This document shows positions 1 through 8,405 of a DNA stretch of 64,000 nt, piece after piece. A program made the translations under genes and the position numbers. The notes beneath the pieces are model-generated. The model was not told the DNA's origin, made no database searches, and worked only from the letters and a program-made list of their open reading frames with translations. Every line of letters starts with the position of its first letter. Position 1 is the first letter of the stretch. The stretch comes from JAXLRU01 sp046330935 (GTDB lineage: Bacteria > Actinomycetota > Actinomycetes > Actinomycetales > Kineosporiaceae), in the NCBI GenBank assembly GCA_046330935.1, contig JAXLRU010000007.1:293887-357886 (forward strand), written 5' to 3'.

Positions 1-90
1 CACGAGTCCGACCACGGCGGCCGCGGCAGCGGCGACCAGTGGCCACGCGCGTGCAGGCACGAAGGCGGTCCTTCCGTCGGGGAGGGGCAC
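1..90 (-). CDS. N-terminus of a membrane or secreted protein (cut by window edge)
   Basis: A leftward frame opens with GTG at 90 and stays open to the window edge, giving 30 residues. A short polar start is followed by an Ala/Val-rich hydrophobic run (WPLVAAAAAAVVGLV), which looks like a signal anchor or first membrane segment. The frame points away from the GGDEF-like gene, so 91-269 would be a divergent promoter region; a TAGACT hexamer in leftward orientation lies there. Too little is present to name a family. This could also be a chance open frame in GC-rich DNA. Confidence 0.4.
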   Translation of the reverse strand, partial: MPLPDGRTAFVPARAWPLVAAAAAAVVGLV

Positions 91-269
91 GGACCTGCGT
101 GAGGTCGGCCCCGGGCCGGGCCAGTCTACGAAGCCCGGGCGGCACCGACGCGCCGCCGCCCACCCGGGTGACGCACCGTGCGCGCCGCTCACGCCGGGCT
201 CGCCCCGGCCGACGGGGTCTGCGTCGCCCACGGAGGGGCACGCGGCAAGCCATGGAAGGCGGACACACC

Positions 270-1595
270 ATGCGCGCAGGCAGGCGCCGGCGGCTCCCAG
301 GTCGGGGGGCCGCCCCGGGCGTGCCCGTGCCGTTCGCGCCGCGGCTGCGCCCGGGCGTCCGGCTGGCTGCCGCCGTCGCGCTGGCGGGCGCCCTCGTCGC
401 CGTCGGGGAGGCTGCCGTCGCCGCTCACGTCGCGGCCCGGGCCGCCCTCGACGAGGCCGTCCGGTCGGTGGCCGACCATGCCCGTCACCTGCCCGCCCCG
501 CCGCCCGGCGGCGTCCTCGCCCCCGCGCAGGTACGGGGTGTCGCCGCCCACGAGGGGTACCGGTGGGCGGCGGTCCTCGGCGCCGACGGATCGTGGACGG
601 CCGCCGCGTCGCCGCACGCGGGCCCGGCCCCCGGCGTCGCCGTCCCGCAGGCGTCGACCTGGACGCTGCACACCCCACCCGGCCGGGCCGCGGCGCACGC
701 CACGCCGTCCGGGATCCTCGTTGCCGCGCCCCTGCCTGGCGGCGGCGAGCTCGTGGTCGCCCTCGACCAGGCCGCCCTGGGCGAGCGGGCGGCCGCCACC
801 CGCGACCCGCTCGTCGCGGTGATCGTGCTCGGAGGTCTCCTCTGCCTCCCGCTGACCTGGCTCGCCGGCGGTCGCTCGCTGGTGGTGCGGATGCGCGCGG
901 CCGTGCACGCCAGCCGCACCGACGCGACGACGGGCTTCCCCGACGGACGCGCCCTCGCCGAGGACCTCGCCGCCCGCATCGCCCGTCCTGCCGGGCCCGC
1001 ACCGGTTCCCGCGTCGAGCCGGTGGTCGAGCCCGGAATCGGGTGAGCGGTCCGGGGGGCACGGGACTGCCCTGGTCCTCGTGGCCCTGCGTGGGCTGGCG
1101 GAGGTGGCGGACACCGACGGCCCGGCCGCCCGCGCCGACCTCGCCCGTCGCGCGGCTGCGGCCGCCGCGGCCGAGGTGGCCGACGCCGACTGCGGCCCCT
1201 GGCGCGTCTACACGCTGGACGGGGACCGGCTGGCCGTCCTGGTCGGGCTCGACTCCGACGCCGCGGGCGTCCTGGCCGACCGCGTCCGGTCCGCGATCGG
1301 CGGCGTCGCCGAGCCCCTCTCGGCGGACGTCGCCCACGCCTGCCTCGACGACGCCCGGCCCGACGCCGAGTCGGTGGTCATCGCCGCCGAGCAGGCGCTG
1401 GCCTCGGCGCGGGAGCGGCGCGCCCTCGTCGAGCTGTTCGCCGCGGTCGCCCGCCAGCGGGAGGCCGCCCGCCGCGTCCCCCGCTCGTTGCGGCTTCCGG
1501 AGACCACCCCCGGAGGCCCGGACGAGCGCCCAGGCGGGGGGCCGGATGGCGAACCGGACATCTGGGACCTCGACTGGCTCGACGGCGGAGCCTGA
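270..1595 (+). CDS. Membrane protein with degenerate GGDEF-like domain
   Basis: A 441-residue protein. It has a basic N-terminus, a membrane segment at about 31-53, a roughly 125-residue extracytoplasmic part, a second membrane segment at about 180-206, and a cytoplasmic domain from about 217. The domain starts like a GGDEF domain (TDATTGFPDGRAL), but where the active-site loop RxGGDEF should be the protein reads LDGDRLAVL (about 316-324). Cyclase activity is therefore unlikely; a sensory or GTP-binding role is inference. The C-terminus is Pro/Gly-rich and ends in an Asp/Trp-rich tail. ATG 270 was chosen because GGAAGG lies just upstream and the membrane segment follows at once; ATG 252 is an alternative. 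Any longer N-terminus reads as low-complexity Arg-rich sequence. Confidence 0.7.
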   Translation: MRAGRRRRLPGRGAAPGVPVPFAPRLRPGVRLAAAVALAGALVAVGEAAVAAHVAARAALDEAVRSVADHARHLPAPPPGGVLAPAQVRGVAAHEGYRWAAVLGADGSWTAAASPHAGPAPGVAVPQASTWTLHTPPGRAAAHATPSGILVAAPLPGGGELVVALDQAALGERAAATRDPLVAVIVLGGLLCLPLTWLAGGRSLVVRMRAAVHASRTDATTGFPDGRALAEDLAARIARPAGPAPVPASSRWSSPESGERSGGHGTALVLVALRGLAEVADTDGPAARADLARRAAAAAAAEVADADCGPWRVYTLDGDRLAVLVGLDSDAAGVLADRVRSAIGGVAEPLSADVAHACLDDARPDAESVVIAAEQALASARERRALVELFAAVARQREAARRVPRSLRLPETTPGGPDERPGGGPDGEPDIWDLDWLDGGA

Positions 1596-1730
1596 GACAC
1601 CACGGAACGGAACACGCGACCCGGTCATCACGCCGCGGCGCGCAGCGGTAACCTCTGGCCACGAGAGCGGGCCGGAAGTGATCGCGGGTCCGATGACGCC
1701 GACGAGCTCCACCAGGTCGAGGAGGTCCCC

Positions 1731-2996
1731 GTGGCGGCCGACAGCAGCCAGCACGTGTTCCAGCGGGTCATGCGCGGGTACGACCCCCTCCAGGTCGACG
1801 AGAAGCTCGCCGCGCTCGAGCAGTCCCTCACCAACGCGCGCAAGCGCGGTGAGGAGCTGGAGCAGCGCACCGACAAGCTGAGCCGCGACCTGGACGACGC
1901 CCACCGTCAGCTGCGCGAGGTCGAGCGCCCCTCCTACGCCGGCCTCGGCGCACGGATCGAGCAGCTGCTGCGCCTGGCCGAGGAGCAGGCCAGCGACGTC
2001 ATCGCCGCCGCGACGAAGGAGGGCGAGGAGACCCTCGCCAAGGCGCAGGCGACCGCCGCCCACATCCGTGCCGTCGCCCAGACCGAGTCCTCCGACCTGC
2101 TGGCGAGCGCCAAGCGCGAGTCCGACCAGCTCCGCCAGGCCTCCACGACCGAGGCGCAGGACATCGTCTCCAGCGCCACGCGCAAGGCCGAGGAGCTGGT
2201 CTCGGCCGCCGAGCGCGAGGCCGAGAAGCTCAAGTCCACGACCGAGCACGAGACGTCCGAGAAGCGCGCCACCGCCGAGCGCGAGGTCTCGCGGCTGCGG
2301 GCCACCGCCGAGCGCGAGGTCACCGAGCTGCGGGCGGCCGCCAAGCGCGACGCCGACGACCTGCGCGCCGGGGCCAAGCGCGAGGCCGACGAGATGCGCG
2401 CCTCCGCCACGAAGGCGCTCGAGGACGCGCGCCTGCGGGCCGAGGAGATGAACACCGAGCTCGACCTCCAGCTCGCGGCCCGCCGCGAGGAGGCCGAGCG
2501 CCAGGACGCCGAGCGGCACGAGCAGGCCGTGGCGCAGGCCACGCAGCTGGTGGCCGAGGCCGAGCAGCGCGCCGCCGCCACCGAGCAGCGCGCGAAGAAG
2601 GCCCTGGAGCAGGCCGAGGCCGTGCGGCGCGACGCCGACGAGCACGCGAAGTCGCTCGTGGGCAACGCCCGGCGCAACGCCGAGCGGACGCTGACCGAGG
2701 CCCGTACCGCCGCCGACTCCATGATCGCCACGGCGCAGTCCGAGGTGGACCAGACGCGGCGCACCGCCCAGCGCCAGGTGGACGAGCTCAACCGTCAGCG
2801 CGACAGCATCACCGCCCACCTCGACCAGCTGCGGGCCCTGCTGGGCGGCGGCATGCCCAACCTCTCGGTCGGGACCGCCCTGGCCGGGGCCCCCACGCCC
2901 GAGGCGCTGCCCGCGGCCCCCGCCGCGGCTGCGGCGACGCCGACCTCCGTCGTCCTCGAGGACGACGCGGTCAGCGCGGGCGCCGAGAAGGCCTGA
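1731..2996 (+). CDS. DivIVA-type coiled-coil protein
   Basis: A 421-residue, almost wholly alpha-helical protein. Residues about 8-60 resemble the DivIVA N-terminal domain (FQRVMRGYDPLQVDEKLAAL), which in the family binds membrane at curved sites such as poles and septa. From about 75 to 370 there is an unbroken coiled coil with repeated AEREV/AKRDA-type units. The C-terminus is a disordered Ala/Pro tail. GTG 1731 is preceded by AGGAGGT at a good distance, which fixes the start. A role in polar growth or as a cytoskeletal scaffold follows from the actinobacterial family; this long form is probably a Wag31 or Scy-like relative rather than the essential Wag31 near ftsZ. Confidence 0.85.
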   Translation: MAADSSQHVFQRVMRGYDPLQVDEKLAALEQSLTNARKRGEELEQRTDKLSRDLDDAHRQLREVERPSYAGLGARIEQLLRLAEEQASDVIAAATKEGEETLAKAQATAAHIRAVAQTESSDLLASAKRESDQLRQASTTEAQDIVSSATRKAEELVSAAEREAEKLKSTTEHETSEKRATAEREVSRLRATAEREVTELRAAAKRDADDLRAGAKREADEMRASATKALEDARLRAEEMNTELDLQLAARREEAERQDAERHEQAVAQATQLVAEAEQRAAATEQRAKKALEQAEAVRRDADEHAKSLVGNARRNAERTLTEARTAADSMIATAQSEVDQTRRTAQRQVDELNRQRDSITAHLDQLRALLGGGMPNLSVGTALAGAPTPEALPAAPAAAAATPTSVVLEDDAVSAGAEKA

Positions 2997-3015
2997 CCGG
3001 CCGAGCTCCTCAGGC
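2991..3015. terminator. Short bidirectional hairpin between convergent genes
   Basis: GCCTGA at 2991-2996 pairs with TCAGGC at 3010-3015. The two arms are the ends of the two convergent genes, each including a stop codon. The stem is only 6 bp without a T run, so termination here is tentative. Confidence 0.4.
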
Positions 3016-3813
3016 GCCGACCCGGGCGAGCAGGTCGCGCAGGGCCGCCGCCACGGCGTCGGGGTCCTCCAGGGGGCTGAGATGCCCGCACGCGGGCACG
3101 GTCACCAGCACGGCGTCCGCGAGGGTCTCGGCCATCGACGCGGCGGCGGCGGGCGGGGTCGGCACGTCCTCCTCCCCCACCACCACGGTGGCGGGCACCG
3201 ACAGCGCCGCGAGCACGCCGCGGGAGTCGGGCCTGCCCGCCATCGCACGCTGCGACCAGGCCAGCCCGGCGGGATCCGCGGCGCGCACCCACTCCGCGAC
3301 CTCGGCCACGAGCTCGCCGCGCTCGCGCACGGTGGTGGCGCCCAGCAGCGTCGTCGGCAGGGCTGCGAGCGCGCGCGTCCCCTCGGGCCCCTCCAGCGCC
3401 TGCGCCGTCCGCAGCCGGTTCGCCCGCGCGTCCTCCGCATCGGCCTCGGCCTTGGTGTCCACGAGGGCAAGCCCCGCCAGGGTCGGCCCTCCCGGCACCG
3501 GCCCGGCCTCGGCCTGCGTCCGGGCCAACGCCATCGCCACGTACCCGCCCATGGAGACCCCGGCGACCACGAACGGTCCCGTCCCGAGCCCGCGGAGGAC
3601 CTCCAGGACGCCCTCGGCGGAGAAGGAGACGTCGGGCTCGGCGTCGGGGACCGCGCTCCGCCCGCAGCCGGGCAGGTCCACGAGCACGCAGCGGACGGCG
3701 GGCAGCCTGTCGGCCACCCCCTGCCACATCCGGCGGTCGAGGGGGAAGGCGTGCAGCAGGACGAGCGTGGGCCCGGTCGCGTCGGCGGGGCCCGTGAGGT
3801 GGTGGGCGAGCAC
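3010..3813 (-). CDS. Alpha/beta-fold hydrolase
   Basis: A 267-residue alpha/beta hydrolase. The oxyanion region LLHAFPLDRRMW is near residue 20, the nucleophile elbow GVSMGG near 95, an acidic residue follows VVVGEED, and the catalytic His lies in CGHLSPLEDP close to the end. Substrate is unknown; relatives include esterases, lactonases and haloperoxidase-like enzymes. GTG 3813 has GGAGG five bases upstream; GTG 3825 is an in-frame alternative, and the open frame continues further upstream but only as a shadow of the zinc-ribbon gene. The gene follows that gene by about 25 bp and is probably co-transcribed with it. Confidence 0.8.
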   Translation of the reverse strand: MLAHHLTGPADATGPTLVLLHAFPLDRRMWQGVADRLPAVRCVLVDLPGCGRSAVPDAEPDVSFSAEGVLEVLRGLGTGPFVVAGVSMGGYVAMALARTQAEAGPVPGGPTLAGLALVDTKAEADAEDARANRLRTAQALEGPEGTRALAALPTTLLGATTVRERGELVAEVAEWVRAADPAGLAWSQRAMAGRPDSRGVLAALSVPATVVVGEEDVPTPPAAAASMAETLADAVLVTVPACGHLSPLEDPDAVAAALRDLLARVGA

Positions 3814-3836
3814 GGCGTCCTCCACGAGGAGTGGGG

Positions 3837-4187
3837 TCAGCGGCGGGTGGGGCGCCGCCCGCCGTTCCAGCACGCGGTGTGCCAGTGCCGCCGATCCTCC
3901 ACCCCGCCGAAGCCGATCGGGTCGGCGGGCCACACCACGACGTGCGGGACGCGCGGCGGGATCTCCTGGTCGCAGCCGGGGCAGCGGTAGGCCTTCGTGG
4001 CCGCCGCACCGCTGACCGAACGCACCCGCCACTGCCGCCCGTCGCGTTCCACGCCGCGTTCGAGCCCCGCCAGCACGCGGTCGGCGTCCAGGCCCTCGTC
4101 GTCGTCCGCCGCCGGCGACGCCCACGGCCGCCCGCGCCTGCCAGGGGGCGGCGTGGCGGCGCGACGGGGACGGTTGCTGCGGGGCAC
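3837..4187 (-). CDS. Small zinc-ribbon-like conserved actinobacterial protein
   Basis: A 116-residue protein. It has a basic, Pro/Arg-rich N-terminus (MPRSNRPRR type) and a conserved C-terminal half containing YRCPGCDQEIPP, PHVVVWP and RRHWHTACW. The CxxC plus His/Cys set looks like a metal-binding site. Actinobacterial relatives are often labelled ATP/GTP-binding protein, but no nucleotide-binding motif is visible, so that name is not adopted. GTG 4187 matches the family's usual N-terminus; a GAGACT hexamer lies 6 nt upstream, so the mRNA may be leaderless. An upstream GTG at 4205 would add six residues. Confidence 0.75.
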   Translation of the reverse strand: MPRSNRPRRAATPPPGRRGRPWASPAADDDEGLDADRVLAGLERGVERDGRQWRVRSVSGAAATKAYRCPGCDQEIPPRVPHVVVWPADPIGFGGVEDRRHWHTACWNGGRRPTRR

Positions 4188-4260
4188 CGCTCCAGTCTCG
4201 CCCACGCGGGGTGCACCATGGGAGGCACCCGTGCCGTCACCGACCCGACCGGAGGACCGC

Positions 4261-4491
4261 GTGCCCCGCTACGACGTCCGCTGCCGCACCTGCGCGACGA
4301 CGTTCGAGATCTCCCGACCCATGGACCGCGCCGACGAGCCCGCGCCCTGCCCGCACGGCCACGAGGACACGGTGCGCCTCCTGGGCACCGTCGCCCTCAC
4401 GGGCGCGCGCGGGGGCACGTCGGGACGCGCGTCGGCGCCGGCTGCGGGCGGTGGCGGCTGCTGCGGCGGGGGCTGCTGCGGAGCCGGTTAG
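4261..4491 (+). CDS. FmdB-family zinc ribbon protein
   Basis: A 76-residue protein. The N-terminal PRYDVRCRTC and later CPHGH supply the Cys/His pairs of the FmdB-type regulatory zinc ribbon. The C-terminus is a Gly/Cys-rich tail (GGGGCCGGGCCGAG), unusual in having two Cys-Cys pairs that could bind metal. GTG 4261 has GGAGG upstream. Function in actinobacteria is not established; the neighbouring nucS starts 9 bp after the stop, and the TAG stop forms part of the predicted nucS -10 hexamer. Confidence 0.75.
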   Translation: MPRYDVRCRTCATTFEISRPMDRADEPAPCPHGHEDTVRLLGTVALTGARGGTSGRASAPAAGGGGCCGGGCCGAG

Positions 4492-4494
4492 GCT
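4489..4494 (+). promoter_or_regulatory. -10 hexamer of leaderless nucS transcript
   Basis: TAGGCT ends 6 nt before the nucS GTG, so the first transcribed base would be the start codon. Its TAG is also the stop codon of the FmdB gene. No convincing -35 is visible. Confidence 0.5.
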
Positions 4495-4500
4495 GCACGC

Positions 4501-5196
4501 GTGCGTCTGGTCATCGCCCGGTGCTCGGTGGACTACGCCGGCCGGCTCACCGCCCACCTCCCCCTCGCCACGCGGCTGATCCTGCTCAAGGCCGACGGGA
4601 GCGTGCTCGTCCACTCCGACGGCGGCTCCTACAAGCCCTTGAACTGGATGAGCCCGCCCTGCACCGTCGCCGTCGCCGCGGCGGACGGGGCAGCCGCCGC
4701 TGCGGGCGCGGAGCAGACGTGGACGGTTCAGCACGGCAAGTCCGACGACCGGCTGATGATCCACGTGCACGAGGTGCTGCACGACTCCAGCCACGACCTG
4801 GGCATGGACCCGGGCCTGGTGAAGGACGGTGTGGAGGCGCACCTGCAGGCCCTCCTCGCCGAGCACGTCGCCACGTTCGGCGAGGGGTACAGCCTGGTCC
4901 GGCGCGAGTACATGACGGCGATCGGCCCCGTCGACCTGCTGCTCAAGGACCCTCGCGGGCGCACCGTGGCCGTCGAGGTGAAGCGGCGCGGCGAGATCGA
5001 CGGCGTCGAGCAGCTGACCCGCTACCTCGACCTCCTCAACCGCGACCCGCTGCTCGCCCCCGTCGAGGGCGTCTTCGCGGCCCAGGAGATCAAGCCGCAG
5101 GCGCGGGTCCTCGCCAACGACCGCGGCATCCGGTGCCTCACGGTCGACTACGACCGCCTGCGCGGCGTCGACGACACCGAGCACAAGCTCTTCTGA
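4501..5196 (+). CDS. nucS: Endonuclease NucS (mismatch-specific)
   Basis: A 231-residue protein, the normal length for actinobacterial NucS/EndoMS, which replaces MutS/MutL by cutting both strands at certain mismatches. The N-terminal half is the dimerisation and DNA-binding part (MRLVIARCSVDYAGRL, GSYKPLNWMSPP). The C-terminal half is a RecB-like nuclease: GPVDLLLKD, then VAVEVKRRGEIDGVEQLTRYL contributes the acidic and Lys catalytic residues. The protein ends in HKLF, resembling the sliding-clamp-binding tail of the family. GTG 4501 is the first base expected in a leaderless mRNA. Confidence 0.95.
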   Translation: MRLVIARCSVDYAGRLTAHLPLATRLILLKADGSVLVHSDGGSYKPLNWMSPPCTVAVAAADGAAAAAGAEQTWTVQHGKSDDRLMIHVHEVLHDSSHDLGMDPGLVKDGVEAHLQALLAEHVATFGEGYSLVRREYMTAIGPVDLLLKDPRGRTVAVEVKRRGEIDGVEQLTRYLDLLNRDPLLAPVEGVFAAQEIKPQARVLANDRGIRCLTVDYDRLRGVDDTEHKLF

Positions 5197-5262
5197 GGCC
5201 GCCACCCGCGCGTCGTCCCCGCCGACCTCGCCGCGACCGCCACCGTGGGTGATGATCGGGGG

Positions 5263-6324
5263 ATGACGCAGCGGGTCACGGTCGTCGGGGCAGGGGTCGT
5301 CGGGTTGTCGTGCGCGGTCCGGCTGGCCGAGGCCGGGAGGGACGTGGCCGTCCTCGCCCGCGACCTGCCCGGGGAGACGACGTCGTCGATGGCCGGGGCG
5401 CTGTGGCTGCCCGGCCCGCCGCCCGCCGATCCCCGCTGGACGGCGTGGGCGTGGGACACCTGGGACGAGCTGGCCCGCCTGGCCCGCGCCGACGACGCGG
5501 CCACCGGCGTCCGCCTGCTGCCCGGCACGATCACCCACCGCCGCCGTCCCCCCGCTCCCCCCTGGCCCTTCCGCCCGCGCACGGTGGACCTCGACTCCCC
5601 CACCGCCGTAGCCGCCGCCCGGCCGCTGCCCGCGGTGGACGAGGTCCTCGACCCCGCCCCCGGCTTCGGCTACGGCCTGCGCACCGACCCCGTCCCCGTC
5701 GTCGACATGCCCGTCCACCTCCTCCACCTGCGGCGCCGCCTCGAGGCGGCGGGCGGCAGCCTCACCCGGATGCCCCTGCCCGCCCTGCCCACCCGCGGGC
5801 TCGTCGTCAACGCGACCGGCCTGGCCGCCCGCGTGCTGACCCCCGACCCGGCGGTGCGCCCGTTGACCGGCCAGTCGGTGGTGCTCGAGGACCCGGGGCT
5901 GGAGGGGTGGTGGTACGACGGGGACGACGCCGGCAGCGTCCGCACCTACGCCGTGCCGCACGGAGGGCGGGTGGTGGTCGGGGGCACGGCCGTCCTCGAC
6001 CAGTGGTCGACCGATCCCGACCCCGCCACCGGCGAGCAGATCCTGGCCCGGGCGCGGGCGATGGTGCCGCAGCTGGCGGATGCCCGCGTGCTGGCGCACC
6101 GGATCGGGATGCGTCCGTGGCGGCCGTCGGTGCGCCTGGAGGCCGAGCGGCGCCCGAACCGCGACGACGCCGCCCACGTCGTCGTCCACTGCTACGGGCA
6201 CGGCAGCGACGGCGTGGCCCTGGCGTGGGGTTGCGCGGGCGAGGTGCTGGCGCTGGCGGAACAGGTCGCGGCCGGCCCCTCCGGGCCGCCCACGTCACCG
6301 GCGGCTGCCAGACTTCCGGCGTGA
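5263..6324 (+). CDS. FAD-dependent D-amino-acid oxidase-like enzyme
   Basis: A 353-residue flavoprotein. The FAD dinucleotide-binding motif is at the N-terminus (VVGAGVVGLSCAVRLAEAG), followed by TTSSMAGALWLP, typical of the DAO family. Near the C-terminus are R-I-G-M-R-P-W-R-P and the closing FAD contact CYGHGSDGVALAWG, both DAO-like. Oxidative deamination of D-amino acids is the family role; substrate range cannot be read. ATG 5263 has no strong ribosome site, but GATGAT lies exactly 6 nt upstream, so it may be leaderless. The stop overlaps the next gene by GTGA, so the two are probably translated together. Confidence 0.88.
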   Translation: MTQRVTVVGAGVVGLSCAVRLAEAGRDVAVLARDLPGETTSSMAGALWLPGPPPADPRWTAWAWDTWDELARLARADDAATGVRLLPGTITHRRRPPAPPWPFRPRTVDLDSPTAVAAARPLPAVDEVLDPAPGFGYGLRTDPVPVVDMPVHLLHLRRRLEAAGGSLTRMPLPALPTRGLVVNATGLAARVLTPDPAVRPLTGQSVVLEDPGLEGWWYDGDDAGSVRTYAVPHGGRVVVGGTAVLDQWSTDPDPATGEQILARARAMVPQLADARVLAHRIGMRPWRPSVRLEAERRPNRDDAAHVVVHCYGHGSDGVALAWGCAGEVLALAEQVAAGPSGPPTSPAAARLPA

Positions 6325-7505
6325 GCTCCCTGCCCCCCGACCTCGCGGCCCTGCCCGACTTCGACCTCGACGACGACGAGCTGCGTGCCGCGGGCACCGC
6401 GAAGTGGGGCGCGGCGCCGGCCGGGGTGCTGCCCGCGTGGGTCGCCGAGATGGACGTGCGCGGCTGTCCGCCCGTGGTCGAGGCCGTGCTCGCGGCCGTG
6501 CGGGCCGGGCGCACCGGCTACGCCGATCTCTCCGCCGCCAACGGCCTCGCCGAGGCCACCACGGCCTTCCTGCTCGCCGAGTTCGGCTGGCAGGTGGACC
6601 CGGCCGAGGTGACCGCCACCGCCGACGTCATGGCGGGGATCCGCCTCGTCCTGGAGACCTGCTGCGAGCCCGGGCCGGTCGTCGTCCCGGTGCCGACGTA
6701 CCCGCCGTTCCTCGCGGTCGCGCCGCTCACCGGTCGCGACGCCGTGCGCGTCCCCCTGACGGCCACCGGCGGGGGCGTCCCCGCCCTCGACCTGTCCGCG
6801 ATCGGTGCGGCCCTGGCGGCAGGCGCCCGCACCGTGCTGCTGTCCTCGCCCCACAACCCCAGCGGCAGGGCGTTCACCCGTGCGGAGCTGGAGGGCCTGC
6901 GCGACGTCGTTTTGGCACGGGGTGCGCGCGTCATCAGCGACGAGATCCACGCCCCGCTGGTGCTCGCCCCCGGGCGGTCGCACGTGCCCTTCGCCTCCCT
7001 CGACGGCGCCGGCGGGTGCACCGTGACCGTCCTGGCGGCCTCCAAGGCCTGGAACGTGGCGGGGCTCAAGTGCGCGCAGATCGTCACGAGCAACCCTGCC
7101 GACCGGGCGCGCCTGCGGGCCGTGGCGCACGTGGCGAACGGCGGCACGTCCCCGCTGGGCGTCGTCGCGACGGTGGCCGCCTACCGCGAGGGAGGCGCCT
7201 GGCTCGCGGCCCTGAGGGAGCAGCTGTCCGCGCGCCTCGACCAGCTCATGGCCACGGCCGCTCGCGACCTGCCGGGGGTGAGGGTGGTGCGGCCCGAGGC
7301 CACGTACCTGGCGTGGCTGGACGCCTCCGCCTACGCCACGGGCGAGAGCTGGGACGCCGCGGCCTCGGCCCTGCGCGGGGGCGTCATGCTCAGCCGCGGC
7401 CCCGACTTCGCCGCGCCGGCGACGCATGCCCGGCTCAACGTGGCCACGTCCGCGGAGCGCCTGGAGCGCATCCTCGCGCGCCTGGCCGAGGCATGGGCGG
7501 GCTGA
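6321..7505 (+). CDS. MalY/PatB-type PLP-dependent aminotransferase or C-S lyase
   Basis: A 394-residue fold-type I PLP enzyme. Early motifs PAWVAEMDV and TGYADL are typical of the MalY/PatB branch (cystathionine beta-lyases). SSPHNPSGRAF and ISDEIHAPLVL mark the cofactor site, and SKAWNVAGLKCA holds the PLP lysine. The family cleaves C-S bonds in cystathionine or cysteine conjugates; transamination is possible. The GTG start overlaps the oxidase stop (GTGA), suggesting linked amino-acid metabolism. Confidence 0.85.
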   Translation: MSSLPPDLAALPDFDLDDDELRAAGTAKWGAAPAGVLPAWVAEMDVRGCPPVVEAVLAAVRAGRTGYADLSAANGLAEATTAFLLAEFGWQVDPAEVTATADVMAGIRLVLETCCEPGPVVVPVPTYPPFLAVAPLTGRDAVRVPLTATGGGVPALDLSAIGAALAAGARTVLLSSPHNPSGRAFTRAELEGLRDVVLARGARVISDEIHAPLVLAPGRSHVPFASLDGAGGCTVTVLAASKAWNVAGLKCAQIVTSNPADRARLRAVAHVANGGTSPLGVVATVAAYREGGAWLAALREQLSARLDQLMATAARDLPGVRVVRPEATYLAWLDASAYATGESWDAAASALRGGVMLSRGPDFAAPATHARLNVATSAERLERILARLAEAWAG

Positions 7506-7525
7506 GGCCGACTGAGGCCGAGCGA

Positions 7526-7543
7526 GCCTGCGTTCAGGCAGGC
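7526..7543. terminator. Small hairpin between convergent genes
   Basis: GCCTGC and GCAGGC form a 6-bp stem with a 6-nt loop at the junction of the aminotransferase and STAS genes. There is no T run, so termination is only possible. Confidence 0.3.
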
Positions 7544-7896
7544 GGGTAGGCCTCGAGCAGGCGGTCCACCTCGGCGGGAGGGCCGCTGCGGGGCGGCAGC
7601 ACGAGCACCCGGTGCAGGCGGGCGGCCCGGACCAGCCGGCGTTCCCGCTCGGCCATGTCCGCGATCACGAGGCGCCGCTGCAGCCCTCTCGCGCGTCGAT
7701 GGGCTCCCACGAGCACCCCCAGCCCGGAGGCGTCCCAGATCTCCAGGTCGGCGAGGTGCACGGTGAGGTCCCCCCACCCCGCCTCGATCTCGCGGTGCAG
7801 GGCGCTGCGCACGGGGGCGGAGCTGTGCGTGTCGAGCCGCCCCACGAGGGACAGCTCGACACCGGCCGCGACGACCGTGATGTCCACCCCGTACAC
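7534..7896 (-). CDS. STAS-domain protein (anti-anti-sigma-like)
   Basis: About 120 residues forming a single STAS domain: DITVVAAGVELSLVGRLDT at the start, then LEIWDASGLGVLVGAHRRAR, which holds the DxSG loop whose Ser is phosphorylated in SpoIIAA/RsbV-type proteins. The role would be partner switching with an anti-sigma kinase, but no kinase is adjacent. Start is uncertain: GTG 7896 has GGGGAGGGG just upstream, GTG 7887 is three codons later, and ATG 7947 would add 17 residues. The family usually begins right at DITVV, favouring the short forms. Confidence 0.75.
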   Translation of the reverse strand: MYGVDITVVAAGVELSLVGRLDTHSSAPVRSALHREIEAGWGDLTVHLADLEIWDASGLGVLVGAHRRARGLQRRLVIADMAERERRLVRAARLHRVLVLPPRSGPPAEVDRLLEAYPPA

Positions 7897-8059
7897 GACC
7901 CCTCCCCGGACCCGCAGCTCTGCGAACTGGTTACTGATTGCGCTCATGCAATCACAGATCGACACCTTGCGCACGCAACCCGCCCGGTCGCATCGCCCGT
8001 CGGGCACCGCGGCGCCCCGGCGCCGCGCGGGCCGACCGTTGGCACGGCATCCTGGGCGG

Positions 8060-8380
8060 GTGACCGCCTGGGGCAGCTTCTCCTACGCCTTCGGCCCCGT
8101 CGTCGCCCTGGCCGCCCTCGCCGTGCTCGTCCTGCTGCTGCGCTGGGCCTTCGGTCACGGCCGTTCCCTCGTGGAGCGACGGCCCCGGACCGGCGGCGAG
8201 GGCGAGTACGGCCTGCTGGTCGTGGCCGCGGAGGTGCCCACGCTGATCGAGGCCGAGGTGGTCCGGCGTCGCCTGCAGGCCCAGAACATCCGCGCCACGG
8301 TGGCGGCCACCACCGACGGCCCGCGCGTGATGGTCTTCTCGGGCGACCTGCGCGCCGCTCGGGCCGTCCTGCGCTCGTGA
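8060..8380 (+). CDS. Small membrane protein with DUF2007-like tail
   Basis: A 106-residue protein. One membrane segment at about 10-32 (VVALAALAVLVLLLRWAFG) is followed by a cytoplasmic domain (LLVVAAEVPTLIEAEVVRRRL, NIRATVAATTDGPRVMVFSGD). That tail resembles the putative signal-transducing fold in which two strands flank a helix (DUF2007-like). GTG 8060 has CATCCT exactly 6 nt upstream, so it could be leaderless. Function is unknown. Confidence 0.65.
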   Translation: MTAWGSFSYAFGPVVALAALAVLVLLLRWAFGHGRSLVERRPRTGGEGEYGLLVVAAEVPTLIEAEVVRRRLQAQNIRATVAATTDGPRVMVFSGDLRAARAVLRS

Positions 8381-8405
8381 GCCCCGCACCCTAGGCTTGC
8401 CCCCC

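Noticed and set aside
189..2819. An 876-codon leftward frame opposite the GGDEF-like and DivIVA-like genes
   Set aside because: It is a shadow; its repeats mirror the coiled-coil codons of the real gene.
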